Below are positions 7,482-17,084 of a DNA stretch of 64,000 nt, piece by piece (position 1 is the stretch's first letter; every line of letters starts with the position of its first letter). The notes below the pieces were generated by a model. That model had not been told where the DNA came from, did no database searches, and saw only the letters and a list, made by a program, of their open reading frames with translations. The DNA is from Nonomuraea endophytica. Its GTDB lineage: Bacteria; Actinomycetota; Actinomycetes; Streptosporangiales; Streptosporangiaceae. The position numbers were made by a program, and so were the translations under genes. Where the stretch lies: positions 806,001 through 870,000 of the forward strand of contig NZ_JACHIN010000001.1 in the NCBI RefSeq assembly GCF_014203235.1, in the 5' to 3' direction.

Positions 7482-10400
7482 TTACTGGACGGTTATCTTG
7501 TCCACCTCCACGGTGATGCCCTTCACCTGCGGTGTCGACGTGGCCGTCGTGACCGAGCCCACTCCGTTGGCCACACCCTTCACCTTCATGGTGTAGGTGA
7601 GGGTGCCGCCGGGCGCGCCGGGCGTGCTGGTGACGCGCAGGTCGGTGGTGGGCGGGCCGGCGATCTGGCCGCCGGCCGTACCCTCGTCGTTCTCCGCGCC
7701 GACCGTCAGGCCGAAGCCTGCCGGCGGGCTACCGGGCAGGTTGGCGGGGTCGTAGGTGAAGCTGATGTCCTCGGTGCCGTTGACGCCGATCCACTGCTGG
7801 AAGACCTTCTGCGCCGTGGTGCCGAAAAGGTTGACCCGCCATTCGAGCACCAGCCACGTGCTGACGCCGTCGGTGAGGGTCGCGGCGTAGATGCCCGGGG
7901 CGCCGGTGCCGTCGAGGTCGGTCCAGTACGAGGCCAGGACGTTGTTGGGACGGGCCGGATCGGGCAGGGTCTGCGGCGTGAAGGAGATGTCCTCGCTGCC
8001 GTTCGTGCCGCCGGCCACGCTGTAGCCGTTGGAGACGATGCCGATGCGATTGTACGTCTTGCCCGCGTAGACGTACGGCGGGACGGTGAAGTTGAGCGCC
8101 TGCTCATCGCCGACGGCGATGGGCGTGATGCCGAAGTCGGACAGCGGCAGGTAGCCCGCCGGGCTGGTGCCGGGGGCGATGCCGGGCCGGTCGGGCTGAC
8201 GGGCGGCCAGGGTCTGCTTGGTGGTGGCGATCTGGCTGCCGACCTTGGTGGCGCCGGTGACCGAGTTCAGGCGCAGCTTGCTGTCGAGCGTGCTGAGCGC
8301 GGTGACCTCGGCGTCCTGCAGGGTGTTGTTCTGGACGGAGACCGTGCAGACCGACTCGCCGGTGTTGCGCGGGATGGCGGCCGGGGCGCAGGTCTGGTCG
8401 ATCGGGATGGCGCCTTCCTTGCGGAAGAACGCGACCGGCAGGTGCAGGTTGCGCGAGCCGCCGACCTGCTTGAGGTTGACCTGGCCGAAGTACTGGCCGT
8501 CGGGCAGTTCGGGCGCGGCGATCACGACTTCGATCTTGGCGCTCTTGCCGGGCTTGACCACCACGAGCGGCGGCAGGACGGCGATGTGCGCGCCGTTCAC
8601 GGTCGTGCCGGTGGCGGTGAAGGTGAGCGTCTTGTTGGTGACGTTGGTGAGCGTGCGCTTGGCGGTGATGACACCGGGCATGGTGGGCGCGTTCACCGAC
8701 GGCAGGTTGAGGTCGATGCGGTTGAGCGTGTCGGTCTCGGCGGCCACGAAGTTGGCGGCGCTCTCGTCCATGGTCAGGCCGGGGTCGCCGGCCTTGGTGA
8801 GGTCGATGCGCCCGCCGCCGAAGTCGAACGGGTCGGCCGGGGTGGTCCGGTCCTGCTTGGTGACCTTGGTGGTCGCGGTGCTCTCCAGCGCCGACTTGAC
8901 CTGGCCGGGCGTCCAGGTCGGGTTGAGGGCGAAGACGAGCGCGGCGGAGCCGGCCACGTGCGGCGAGGACATCGAGGTGCCCGCGATGGACTGGTAGAGG
9001 TTGCCGGGCGGGCCTTCGAGCGGGCTCTCCGGCGTCGGCGTCGTGCCGGCGAGGATGTGCAGGCCGGGCGCGGTGACGTCGGGCTTGAGGAAGTCGCCGC
9101 CGGGGCCGCGCGAGGAGAACGTGGTGATGGCGTCGCCCTGCCACGTGGTCTTCGTGCCCTGCGCGAACGTGGCGGTGGTGCCGGGGTTGGCCGCGAGGAA
9201 CGCCAGCAGCGCGTCACCGTCGGGCTTGTCCAGGTGGACGGTCGGCAGCCAGTGGTTGTCGGTCATGATGTCGAGCGGGGTGGAATTGTAGAGCAGCATG
9301 CCCACGGCGCCGCCCTGCTTGACGTTGAAGCCCTTGAGCACGCGGTTCGGCCCGCGCTCACACGCGACGATCTTCCCGGCGAACAGTCCTGCCGGGGCCG
9401 GCGTGGTGCACTGCGCGTTCGAGTACGGCGGCGCCGAAGCGAGCACCACCTGCGCCGGAGTGGTGACACCCGCGGTGACCGTGGACCCGGAGACCGTTGC
9501 GGTGTTGGTGCCTGAGCCCTTGAGCGAGACCGTGGAACGGAACGTCCGGGTCTGCGTGGAGGCGGCGACGGTGGTCACCCACGGGCTGACGTGGTTGACC
9601 GTGGCTGCGCCTGGTCCGGCGTTGCCGGCCGAGGCGGACACCAGCACACCGGCGGCGTACGCGTCGAGGAAGGCCAGCTCGACCGGGTCGCTGTAGGGGT
9701 CGGTGCCACCGGAGATCGAGAAGTTGATCACCCGGACGCCGTCGAGGATGGCCCGGCCGACGGCCTGCGCGGAGTCGGAGGGGAAGCAGCCCTCGGCGCC
9801 GCAGACCTTGTAGACCGACACCTGCGCGGCGGGCGCGATGCCGTGGATGGGGCCGCGGCTGATGCCGAGCGGGTTGGCGTCGGCGACGGGGCCGCCGGCC
9901 GAGGTGGTGGCGGTGTGGGTGCCGTGGCCGTTGGAGTCACGCGCGGAGTCGCCGTACACCTCGCCGCCGATGACGGCGTTGTAGGTGTCCAGGAACGGTC
10001 CGCCGCCGATCAGCTTGTTGTTGCAGGCGAACACGTCGGGAGTCGGCGTGAGCGGGTTGTCGCCGAAGTCGCAGATGCGCGGCGTGCCGTCCTTGGTGGG
10101 GCCGGGCGCCGGCAGGGTGCCGGGGTCGGCGAAGGACGGGTGTTCCGGCCAGGCGCCGGAGTCGAGGATGCCGACGTTGACGCCCTTGCCGGAGCTGGGC
10201 GCGCCGCCGAGCTTGTTGTAGATGGTGGGCGCGCCGATGAAGGCGGGGCTGGAGTCGGTGAGCAACTGCTCGGGCGCGTCGGACTGTACCGCGGCGACGC
10301 CGGGCAGCTTGACCAGGTTCTTGGCCTGGTTGGCGGGCAGACGGAGGGCGATGCCGCCGTACACGACCCTGAGCTTCTGTCCTGCCTTGGCTGCGGGGAC

Positions 10401-10814
10401 GTCCTTGCCGAGGGCGGCGAGGAAGTCGTTCTCGATCTTCGTGATGTGCGACTCGTACTTCTTGGCATCCGTGCCGCGCACGTCGAGCGACTTGCCGGTG
10501 ACCGACGGGCTGGTGCCCGGCAGGCCCTTGAGCCCGCCTCGGTACGCGGCCAGCGCGTCGTAGTCGAGCTTGACCATCACGTTCACTTCACCGGCGCTGG
10601 TGGCGCTGAGCAGCGCGGCGTCGTTCTTGGCGAGCTTGCCGGTGGCGGACTTGTCGCCGTCGACGAGCTGGCCGCCGGTGAGCGGCGTGACGCGCCACTT
10701 GTCCACCGGTGTCGGGCCCGCGATGGCGGGCGGCGCCGCGGAAAGGACGAGTGCGAGGGCAGCGGTGCCCACGGCTAAGCGTCCGGCGACGGATAAGCGG
10801 GGATTGCTCGGCAC
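7482..10814 (-). CDS. Secreted S8 (subtilisin-like) serine protease with PA insert
   Basis: GTG at 10814 is chosen because AGGGAGG lies about 7 bases upstream and the frame then begins with a signal peptide ending near PPAIAG. The frame is open further 5' (to 10988), but that part looks non-coding. The product is about 1110 residues. An I9-type propeptide (VNVMVKLDY... LPGVAAVQSD) precedes the catalytic domain with Asp218 (VGILDSGAW), His297 (NGHGTHT) and Ser614 (GTSMSSPHVAG). The long His-Ser interval contains a PA-domain segment (FAGKIVACERG), as in Vpr/cucumisin-type subtilases. The last ~450 residues are beta-rich Fn3-like and other extracellular domains. The enzyme should be exported and self-processed for extracellular protein degradation. 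A terminator follows at 7435-7467. Confidence 0.93.
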   Translation of the reverse strand: MPSNPRLSVAGRLAVGTAALALVLSAAPPAIAGPTPVDKWRVTPLTGGQLVDGDKSATGKLAKNDAALLSATSAGEVNVMVKLDYDALAAYRGGLKGLPGTSPSVTGKSLDVRGTDAKKYESHITKIENDFLAALGKDVPAAKAGQKLRVVYGGIALRLPANQAKNLVKLPGVAAVQSDAPEQLLTDSSPAFIGAPTIYNKLGGAPSSGKGVNVGILDSGAWPEHPSFADPGTLPAPGPTKDGTPRICDFGDNPLTPTPDVFACNNKLIGGGPFLDTYNAVIGGEVYGDSARDSNGHGTHTATTSAGGPVADANPLGISRGPIHGIAPAAQVSVYKVCGAEGCFPSDSAQAVGRAILDGVRVINFSISGGTDPYSDPVELAFLDAYAAGVLVSASAGNAGPGAATVNHVSPWVTTVAASTQTRTFRSTVSLKGSGTNTATVSGSTVTAGVTTPAQVVLASAPPYSNAQCTTPAPAGLFAGKIVACERGPNRVLKGFNVKQGGAVGMLLYNSTPLDIMTDNHWLPTVHLDKPDGDALLAFLAANPGTTATFAQGTKTTWQGDAITTFSSRGPGGDFLKPDVTAPGLHILAGTTPTPESPLEGPPGNLYQSIAGTSMSSPHVAGSAALVFALNPTWTPGQVKSALESTATTKVTKQDRTTPADPFDFGGGRIDLTKAGDPGLTMDESAANFVAAETDTLNRIDLNLPSVNAPTMPGVITAKRTLTNVTNKTLTFTATGTTVNGAHIAVLPPLVVVKPGKSAKIEVVIAAPELPDGQYFGQVNLKQVGGSRNLHLPVAFFRKEGAIPIDQTCAPAAIPRNTGESVCTVSVQNNTLQDAEVTALSTLDSKLRLNSVTGATKVGSQIATTKQTLAARQPDRPGIAPGTSPAGYLPLSDFGITPIAVGDEQALNFTVPPYVYAGKTYNRIGIVSNGYSVAGGTNGSEDISFTPQTLPDPARPNNVLASYWTDLDGTGAPGIYAATLTDGVSTWLVLEWRVNLFGTTAQKVFQQWIGVNGTEDISFTYDPANLPGSPPAGFGLTVGAENDEGTAGGQIAGPPTTDLRVTSTPGAPGGTLTYTMKVKGVANGVGSVTTATSTPQVKGITVEVDKITVQ

Positions 10815-10997
10815 TGAGAAACCTCCCTGAAGGGCTGCGTGAGTACCCGCCGGGAGGTGTGTCACCTCGACGCCCCGCCCCGCGGGTGACATGCCAAATG
10901 CGGAGCCTATTTCGCAGGTGGGATATGGCCTAGATGGGGAAGTTGCCAGCCCTGACGGGGTGAGCATGGCAACTGTCACCCTGGCCAAACAATGACC

Positions 10998-11032
10998 GAG
11001 CGCCCCCAGGAGCCGCCGCTCCGGGGGCGCTC
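10998..11032 (-). terminator. Terminator hairpin after the S1 protease gene
   Basis: GAGCGCCCCC and GGGGGCGCTC form a perfect 10-bp stem with a 15-base loop, about 10 bases past the stop codon of the S1 protease. No T-tract is present. Confidence 0.65.
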
Positions 11033-11042
11033 GCCTACCGGA

Positions 11043-12416
11043 CTAGATCCGCTGCCAGAGGGCAGGGACGGCCGGCGGTGTCCAGCCAGGCTGGGAGGTG
11101 TGGGACTGCAGGCAGCGGTAGGAGGCGCCGTCATAGGTGACGGTCGCGCCCGCCGCGTAAGCGGTCCACGGTGCCCACGTCCCGCCGGGAGGCGTCCCGG
11201 TGGGGGTGGAGGTCGGGGTGGAGGTCGGAGTTCCGGTGCCGCCGGGCAGCGTGAGCCCGTACGTCTGCAGAATCTCGTTCACCGGCTGGTGGAAGGTCGT
11301 TCCGCCGCTGGAGCAGTTGCCGGAGCCACCGGAGGTGACGCCCTGCGCCTGGTTGCCGGAGAAGAAGGAGCCGCCGGAGTCGCCGGGCTCGGCGCAGACC
11401 GAGGTCCGGGTGACGCCGGTGATGGTGCCCTGCGGGTAGGTGACGCTGGTGTTGTGCGCGCCGATCGTCCCGCAGTGGTACTGGGTGGTCGAGCCGGAGC
11501 GGCAGATCGAGGCGCCGACCGCGGCCTGCGTCGATCCGGTGATGGTGATGTTGCCCTGGCTGTAGCCGTTGACCAGGTTGGTGGGCGTCCACTGGCTGTT
11601 GACCTCGACCCAGGCGTAGTCGTTGCCCGGGAAGGACGAGCCGCGGAAGGTGCCCTGCGCGACGCGGTTGAAGCCGGTCGTGGTGGCGCCGGTGTTGCCG
11701 CAGTGGCCGGCGGTGACGAAGCCGCCCTGGCTGCCCGGCCGGTTTACCGCGAAGCCCACCGAGCAGCGGCTGCTGCTGCCGATGTAGTAGGCGTCGCCGC
11801 CGCGTACGTCGTAGAACGGCCTGGGCTGCTCTTCCGACTTCTGCAACTGGACCAGCGCGGCGTTGACGCCGCTGGAGTCGACGAACTTCTGCGCGGCGAC
11901 GAGGTCCTTGGCCTGGAGCACGACCTTGTTGGCGGTGATGTCGGCGTACCAGACGTGCACGCCGGCGGGCATGCGGCGGGCCAGCTTGTCGAAGCGGGCG
12001 GTGACGGCCTTCAGATCGTTGACCGAGTGGGACACCAGCACCGGTTTGGCGCCCAGGTCGGTGATCTGCGAGAAGCCTGCGGACTGGGTGGTGGCCAGGA
12101 CCAGTTCGGCGGTCGGCCCGGTCACCCAGAGACCGCCGAAGTTCTTGCCCAGCCGGGCGGAGTAGTCCGCTTCGACCTGGGCGGCGGCGGCTTCGTTGAC
12201 CAGCCGGGCCAGCGCCTGGTCAGCGGTCAGGCCGAGGTCACGCTGGAGGGCGGCGACGACCTTGGGGTCGGGGTTGGCGACGACGGCGGCCTGTTCGAGC
12301 GCCTGCGCATAGGGGTTGGGGGGTTCGCCGGCCGAGGCGGCGAAGGCCACCACCGGGACGACTGCAAGGGTGAGGGCGAGCGCGACGCTCATCCCCACGA
12401 CGTGCCTGCGGAGCAT
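11043..12416 (-). CDS. Secreted S1 (streptogrisin/alpha-lytic type) protease with chitin-binding domain
   Basis: The 457-residue precursor starts with a signal peptide (VALALTLAVVPVVAFAASAG), followed by a long alpha-lytic-type prodomain (about residues 35-200) that acts as a folding chaperone. The mature chymotrypsin-fold domain shows His238 (TAGHCG), Asp266 (DYAWVEV) and Ser347 (GDSGGSF). A Thr/Pro linker (TPTSTPTSTPTG) leads to a C-terminal CBM5/12-type domain (WAPWTAYAAGATVTYDG ... WQRI) that binds chitin or other insoluble polysaccharide. The enzyme probably digests protein tethered to chitinous material. It sits head-to-tail upstream of the S8 protease gene but is separated from it by a terminator, so the two are likely independent units of a secreted proteolytic set. 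Confidence 0.95.
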   Translation of the reverse strand: MLRRHVVGMSVALALTLAVVPVVAFAASAGEPPNPYAQALEQAAVVANPDPKVVAALQRDLGLTADQALARLVNEAAAAQVEADYSARLGKNFGGLWVTGPTAELVLATTQSAGFSQITDLGAKPVLVSHSVNDLKAVTARFDKLARRMPAGVHVWYADITANKVVLQAKDLVAAQKFVDSSGVNAALVQLQKSEEQPRPFYDVRGGDAYYIGSSSRCSVGFAVNRPGSQGGFVTAGHCGNTGATTTGFNRVAQGTFRGSSFPGNDYAWVEVNSQWTPTNLVNGYSQGNITITGSTQAAVGASICRSGSTTQYHCGTIGAHNTSVTYPQGTITGVTRTSVCAEPGDSGGSFFSGNQAQGVTSGGSGNCSSGGTTFHQPVNEILQTYGLTLPGGTGTPTSTPTSTPTGTPPGGTWAPWTAYAAGATVTYDGASYRCLQSHTSQPGWTPPAVPALWQRI

Positions 12417-12609
12417 GGGGTTTCTCTCCTCGAATTGGGGGGCGCGCCGTCAACGTAAAGGGGAAAGTCGCCTTTCCGGGCATATCAACCTGTTAGGAAC
12501 GGCGCGTTATGGCAGCAGGAGAGAATGAGCGTTTCCGCAGGTGAAGCGCATGATTGAAGATCCGGTGAACGGCGGTGGCCGGACCATAACATCTGGTCCC
12601 AGCATCACG

Positions 12610-13446
12610 TTATGCCAGAGTGCTTGACAGCTGGTACGCGCCCGGGGTCAGCCCGTAGACGCGGGTGAACCACCTGGTCAGGTGGCTCTGGTCGGAGAAA
12701 CCGGCCGCGATCGCGGCATGGCTGATCGGCAGGCCGCCGGCGATGAGGCGGCGGGCCTCGCGCAGGCGCAGCTGGCGCTGGTAGTCGCTGGGCGCCATGC
12801 CGTACTTGGCGTGGAAGGCGCGGTAGACGGCGAACCGGCTGCGGCCGGCCGCCTCGGCCAGGTCGTCGGCGGTCACGTCGTCGAGGAACGCCGCGTGCAG
12901 GCGGTCGCGGACGAGCGTGGCGACCTGGTCGTCGGCGCCCGCGGCGATCAGGCGGGGGGCGGTGGTGGCGGCCCGCCGTACCAGGGCGGCGAGGGTGTCG
13001 GCGAGCAACTCGTCGCGGCGCAGGGCGCTCGCGCGGTCGTCGAGCAGCGCGGTGTGCAGGCGCCGCAGCGCGCCCGCGAGCACGGGGTCGGCGACCACCG
13101 GCGCCGCGAACAGCGGCAGTCCCGCGCGCCCTCCGGCGAGGTCGGCAAGGGCGCCTTCGACCAGGCTCGGCCCGATGTGCACCATGCGGTAGGTGAAGCC
13201 CAGGTCCGTGGTGGAGTGCCCGTCGTGGGGCTCGTCGGGGTTGAACGCCATGATCATGCCGGCGGCGCTGGTGTGGGCGGCGCCGCGGCAGCTGAAGGAC
13301 TGCGCGCCGTCCTCGGTGACGCCGAAGGAGTAGCTGTCGTGGCTGTGGCGGTGGTAGACGTGCTCGACGAAGTGCGCGTGCATCGCCTCCAGCGGGCGAT
13401 CGGGCGCGCGCCAGTAGCTCGACCAGTCCTGCGCACGAGCCTTCAA
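12610..13446 (-). CDS. AraC family transcriptional regulator
   Basis: The product has an N-terminal cupin-like AraC ligand domain (HFVEHVYHRHSHDSYSFG, then GMIMAFNPDEPHDG) and two C-terminal helix-turn-helix motifs (LAEAAGRSRFAVYRAFHAKYG and HAAIAAGFSDQSHLTRWFTRVYG). I place the start at TTG 13446 (278 residues): GGAG lies 5 bases before it and the product then begins LKARAQDWSSYW, typical of this family. The alternative ATG at 13497 would run into the divergent DUF2000 gene. AraC proteins beside small divergent genes usually control them, so DUF2000 is the likely target. The two starts are only about 23 bases apart. Confidence 0.85.
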   Translation of the reverse strand: MKARAQDWSSYWRAPDRPLEAMHAHFVEHVYHRHSHDSYSFGVTEDGAQSFSCRGAAHTSAAGMIMAFNPDEPHDGHSTTDLGFTYRMVHIGPSLVEGALADLAGGRAGLPLFAAPVVADPVLAGALRRLHTALLDDRASALRRDELLADTLAALVRRAATTAPRLIAAGADDQVATLVRDRLHAAFLDDVTADDLAEAAGRSRFAVYRAFHAKYGMAPSDYQRQLRLREARRLIAGGLPISHAAIAAGFSDQSHLTRWFTRVYGLTPGAYQLSSTLA

Positions 13447-13469
13447 GACGTCTCCGGTACGGCGGGGCC

Positions 13470-13886
13470 ATGCTGACGAGCATGCGTTTCGATACAAAGA
13501 TAGCCATCGTGGTCCGCCCCGACCTGGCCACCTGGCAGAAGCTCAACGTGACCGCGTTCCTGGCCGGGGCGGTCGCGGGCGCGTACCCGGAGACGATGGG
13601 CGAGCCCTACGCGGACGCTTCGGACAACGGATACCTGCCCCTGTTCCGCCAGCCGGTGCTCGTCTACGCCGCCGACGACCTGCGGCCGGTCAGGGAGAAG
13701 GCGGTGGCCAAGGGGGTGGGGACGGCGGTGTTCATCGAGGAGATGTTCAAGACCGGGCACGACGCGGACAACCGGGCGGCGGTCCGCGCCGTCGCCGCCG
13801 ACGACCTGGCGCTGGTCGGGCTGGCCGTCTACGGCCCGCGCAACCTGGTGGACAAGCTGCTCAAGGGCCTGTCACTGCACCCCTGA
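13470..13886 (+). CDS. DUF2000 family protein
   Basis: The 138-residue product begins with the DUF2000 signature TKIAIVVRPDLATWQKLNVT AFLAG and ends with DLALVGLAVYGPRNLVDKLL. DUF2000 proteins are small cytoplasmic alpha/beta proteins of unknown function related in fold to peptidyl-tRNA hydrolase 2; they are often encoded beside AraC-type regulators, exactly as here. An internal ATG at 13482 (MRFDTKIAIVV) could equally be the start. The 3' end overlaps the convergent response-regulator gene by 15 bp. Function remains unknown. Confidence 0.88.
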   Translation: MLTSMRFDTKIAIVVRPDLATWQKLNVTAFLAGAVAGAYPETMGEPYADASDNGYLPLFRQPVLVYAADDLRPVREKAVAKGVGTAVFIEEMFKTGHDADNRAAVRAVAADDLALVGLAVYGPRNLVDKLLKGLSLHP

Positions 13887-14540
13887 CGTGCCGGGGCGCA
13901 GCAGTCCGCTCTCGTAGGCGGCGATGACGGCCTGGACCCGGTCGCGCAGGCCGAGCTTGCTCAGCACGTTGCTGACGTGCGTCTTCACGGTGTGCTCGCT
14001 GACCACGAGGGTGGCGGCGATCTCGGCGTTGGACAGGCCGCGGCCGAGCAGGGTGAGCGTCTCGCGTTCGCGGTCGGTGAGCGGGTCGAGTGAGCGCGGC
14101 GGCGGGCCGGGGCGGGCGTTGCGCCGGACCATGTCGTCGATGAGGCGGCGGGTGACGGCGGGCGCGAGCAGGGCGTCGCCGCCGGCGGCCACGCGTACGG
14201 CGTGGACCAGGTCGTCCCTGCGCACGTCCTTGAGCAGGAAGCCGCTCGCGCCCGCCTGGAGGGCGTCGTAGACGTAGTCGTCCTGGTCGAAGGTGGTGAG
14301 CATGATGACCTTCGTCGGCGTCTCGGCGCAGATGATCCGGGCGGCCGCGATCCCGTCGAGTTCGGGCATGCGGATGTCGAGGAGGGCCACGGCGGGGGCA
14401 TGCGCGCGGACGGCTTCGACGGCCTCGCGGCCGTTGGCCGCCTCCGCCACCACCGACATGTCGGGCTGGGAGTCCACGATGAGCGCGAACCCGCTCCTGA
14501 CGAGCTCCTGGTCGTCCGCGACGACGACGGTGATGGTCAC
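13872..14540 (-). CDS. NarL/LuxR-type response regulator
   Basis: The 222-residue protein has a receiver domain (acidic pocket VVVADDQELVR, phosphoacceptor in LLDIRMPELDG, Thr in MLTTFDQDD, Lys in GFLLKDVRRDDL). It is followed by a C-terminal LuxR HTH (LTDRERETLTLLGRGLSNAE, SEHTVKTHVSNVLSKLGL). It is the output partner of the histidine kinase encoded immediately upstream, whose stop overlaps this start by 4 bp (ATGA). Target genes are unknown; the adjacent membrane-anchored hydrolase gene at 15791, divergent from the kinase, is one candidate. Confidence 0.95.
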   Translation of the reverse strand: MTITVVVADDQELVRSGFALIVDSQPDMSVVAEAANGREAVEAVRAHAPAVALLDIRMPELDGIAAARIICAETPTKVIMLTTFDQDDYVYDALQAGASGFLLKDVRRDDLVHAVRVAAGGDALLAPAVTRRLIDDMVRRNARPGPPPRSLDPLTDRERETLTLLGRGLSNAEIAATLVVSEHTVKTHVSNVLSKLGLRDRVQAVIAAYESGLLRPGTSGVQ

Positions 14541-15655
14541 TGCTGGTCTCCGATCGGCAAGCTCACTACAACCTCAAATCCCGAAATATCCGGTGTCACG
14601 GCCACCGCGCCGCCGTACGCGGCGGCCCGCTCGCGCATGCCCATCAGCCCGTGGCCGCCGCCCGTCCCCGGCGCTTGGCCGCGGCCGTCGTCGGCCACCG
14701 TGATCAGCAGTTCGTCGTCCTTCCAGTCGAGCCGGACCACGCCGCTGGTGGCCTGCGCGTGTTTGACCATGTTCGTCAGCGCCTCCTGCACGATCCGGTA
14801 GACGGCCACCTCGGCGTCGGCCGGGAGCGGGGACGGGGTGCCCGTAACGGCCAGCCGTACCGTGGGGCCGGCTTCCGAGACCCGCGCGACCAGGTCGGCC
14901 AGGCCGTCGAGCGTGGGCTGCGGGGCGCGTGGGCCTTCCTCCTCCTTCAGGAGGTTGAGCATCCGCCGCAACTGCGCCTGCGCGTCGCGCCCGGCCGCGC
15001 CGATCGCCTCGAACGCCTTCTCCGCGCGTTCCGGAGCGGCCCGTACGGCCAGCGGCCCCGCCTCGGCCTGCACGATCATGATGCTGATCCCGTGGGCCAG
15101 GATGTCGTGCATGTCGCGGGCGATCCTGGCCCGCTCCCGTTCGACGGCCCGCTCCTCCAGCAGCGCCGCGCGCTCGCGGTAGTGCACCGTGGCCCGGCCC
15201 AGCGCGTAGGCGCCGAGCGCGGTGAGCACGCCGCGGATGAAGGTCACCGGCGAGACGCCGAAGGCCGGCGTGATGCTGAGCACGATCGCCACGGAACGTT
15301 TCCAGCGGGGCGAGAGCGCGGCGACGGTGTAGAGCGCGACCAGCCAGCCGTACCAGATGGGCTGGGGCGGCAGGTCGGGGTCGCGCAGCGAGTAGATGGC
15401 CGCGGAGGCGACGCACAGGGTCAGCACGGTCAGCGGATACCGGCGGCGCACCAGCAGCGGCACCACCCCGAGCAGGACCGGCCAGTACTCGACCATGCTC
15501 CACGGCTCCGGGCCGAGCCTGCGCGTGGCGTAGAAGAAGGGCACGCTCTGCCCGACCAGCACCAGCAGGGCGATGGCGAAGTCGACGACGAGGGGCGGCA
15601 GCCCGCGTAGCCAGGCGGCGGCCCGCCGCTCCCAGCTACGGAACATTTCGGACAC
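14537..15655 (-). CDS. Two-component sensor histidine kinase (HisKA_3 type)
   Basis: The 372-residue kinase has an N-terminal membrane region of about 4-5 hydrophobic helices (residues ~20-150) with little extracellular loop. A short coiled linker then leads to the dimerisation/phosphotransfer segment ERARIARDMHDILAHGISIM, in which the histidine of DMHD is the phosphorylation site. A HATPase_c domain follows with NMVKHAQA (N box), VADDGRG (G1) and GHGLMGMRERA (G2). This is the NarL-partner class, and the overlapping downstream gene encodes the cognate regulator. The lack of a sizeable extracellular domain suggests sensing within or at the membrane. Confidence 0.94.
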   Translation of the reverse strand: MSEMFRSWERRAAAWLRGLPPLVVDFAIALLVLVGQSVPFFYATRRLGPEPWSMVEYWPVLLGVVPLLVRRRYPLTVLTLCVASAAIYSLRDPDLPPQPIWYGWLVALYTVAALSPRWKRSVAIVLSITPAFGVSPVTFIRGVLTALGAYALGRATVHYRERAALLEERAVERERARIARDMHDILAHGISIMIVQAEAGPLAVRAAPERAEKAFEAIGAAGRDAQAQLRRMLNLLKEEEGPRAPQPTLDGLADLVARVSEAGPTVRLAVTGTPSPLPADAEVAVYRIVQEALTNMVKHAQATSGVVRLDWKDDELLITVADDGRGQAPGTGGGHGLMGMRERAAAYGGAVAVTPDISGFEVVVSLPIGDQQ

Positions 15656-15790
15656 AAGGCCTCAGTATCCCCTTGCGGGCGGGCGCCGAAATCCCCCGCG
15701 CGACCCAGTACGCAGATCGCCCGCACCGGCGATGCCCCCAAAGCCCGATTTTTCGAGACTTGGTGGCGTTCCGCCGAGAGAAGGACCCTC

Positions 15791-17083
15791 ATGAAACTCG
15801 TCGCCACGGCCTTGCTGGCCCTGTCCCTGCACACCCCGGCCGCCCAGGCGGAGGTGAAGACCACCGACATCACCTTCACCACGCAGGACGGCCAGAAGCT
15901 CGGCGGCCGCGTCTTCGAACCCGCCGAGCCCGCGGGCAAGCGGCCGGGGCTGGTGCTCCTGCACGGCTCCGGCGGCGGCAACAGCTGGCGCGACCTCCAG
16001 GCGGAGGCGGACGCCTTCGCCCGCCAGGGCCTGGTGGTCCTGGCCCCGGACAAGCGCAGCGCGGGCTACAGCACGACCCGCCGCGACTACTACGCGCTGG
16101 CCGACGACGCCCTCGCCGCCTTCGCGGTGCTGAAGAAGCACCCCTCGGTGGGCCGGGCCGGGCTGTGGGGCATCAGCGAGGGCGGCTGGGTCGCGCCGAT
16201 CGCCGCCAACCGGAGCCAATCCGTGGACTTCCTGGTCACCGTGGGCGGCCCCGGGCTCAGCCCGCTGCGCACCCAGTCGTGGAACGCGGCCAACAAGCTC
16301 GACCGCGCCGGGATCAAGGGCTCGCTGCGCAGCTCGTACGCGCGGACCTTCCACCGCCTCGCCGCCGACGCGGGACTGTTCGCCTCGGCCTATCACGACC
16401 CGGCCCCCGAGCTGCGTCGCATCAAGCAGCCCCTGCTGGCGCTGTGGGGCGCGGAAGACAACCAGGTGCCGCCCGCCGAGAGCGCGGAACGTTTCCGGGC
16501 GAACATCCCCGCCGGGCTCACCGTCAAGTTCTTCGCCGGGGCCGGCCACTCCCTGCACCAGGGCTCGGGCACGCTCACTCCCGGCTACGCCGACGCCGTG
16601 GGCTCCTGGGTGCGCGAGGTCGCCGCGGGCAAGGTCCCGGCGGCCGTCGACGAGCCGCTGCCCGCCCAGCCGCGCAGCGTCGACACGCCGCCCTCGGCCT
16701 GGTGGGAGTCGTGGCAGCTGCAGATCGGCGTCATGGTCCTGCTGTTGCTGGCCTACCTCGCCTACACCATCCGGCCGCTCGGCCAGGGCAGCTGGGCCGC
16801 CCGCCTGGTCGCCATCACCGGGTCGCTCTCGCTGGTCGCGTTCGCGTACACGCTGGTCTCGATGCTGATGTCGTCGACCTCGCGCGGCGTGCAGGCCGGT
16901 CCGCTGCTCATGGGCCGCCCGCTGTCCTGGCTCGCCGCCCAGCTGTTCGCCGCCGTGGCCGCCGTCGCCGCGCTGACCTGCCTCACGCAGTGGCGCGCCG
17001 CCTCCTTCCGGGTACGGCTGACCGCCGTCGCCGGCCTCGTCTTCATCCCGTGGGGGGTCTACTGGGGCCTGCTCGTACCCTGA
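15791..17083 (+). CDS. Exported/membrane-anchored alpha/beta hydrolase
   Basis: The 430-residue protein starts with a signal-like segment (MKLVATALLALSLHTPAAQA) and an alpha/beta-hydrolase domain of the dienelactone-hydrolase/S9-like type. The nucleophile is Ser129 in GISEGGW, the acid Asp223 in WGAEDNQVPP and the base His253 in GAGHSLHQ; the oxyanion segment is LLHGSGGGNSW. After residue ~300 there are four hydrophobic helices (for example MVLLLLAYLAYTI and LFAAVAAVAALTCL), so the catalytic part is tethered to the membrane, probably outside. AGAGAAGGA-like SD bases precede the ATG. The substrate is unknown. The HAD gene begins 2 bp after its stop. Confidence 0.85.
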   Translation: MKLVATALLALSLHTPAAQAEVKTTDITFTTQDGQKLGGRVFEPAEPAGKRPGLVLLHGSGGGNSWRDLQAEADAFARQGLVVLAPDKRSAGYSTTRRDYYALADDALAAFAVLKKHPSVGRAGLWGISEGGWVAPIAANRSQSVDFLVTVGGPGLSPLRTQSWNAANKLDRAGIKGSLRSSYARTFHRLAADAGLFASAYHDPAPELRRIKQPLLALWGAEDNQVPPAESAERFRANIPAGLTVKFFAGAGHSLHQGSGTLTPGYADAVGSWVREVAAGKVPAAVDEPLPAQPRSVDTPPSAWWESWQLQIGVMVLLLLAYLAYTIRPLGQGSWAARLVAITGSLSLVAFAYTLVSMLMSSTSRGVQAGPLLMGRPLSWLAAQLFAAVAAVAALTCLTQWRAASFRVRLTAVAGLVFIPWGVYWGLLVP

Positions 17084-17084
17084 T

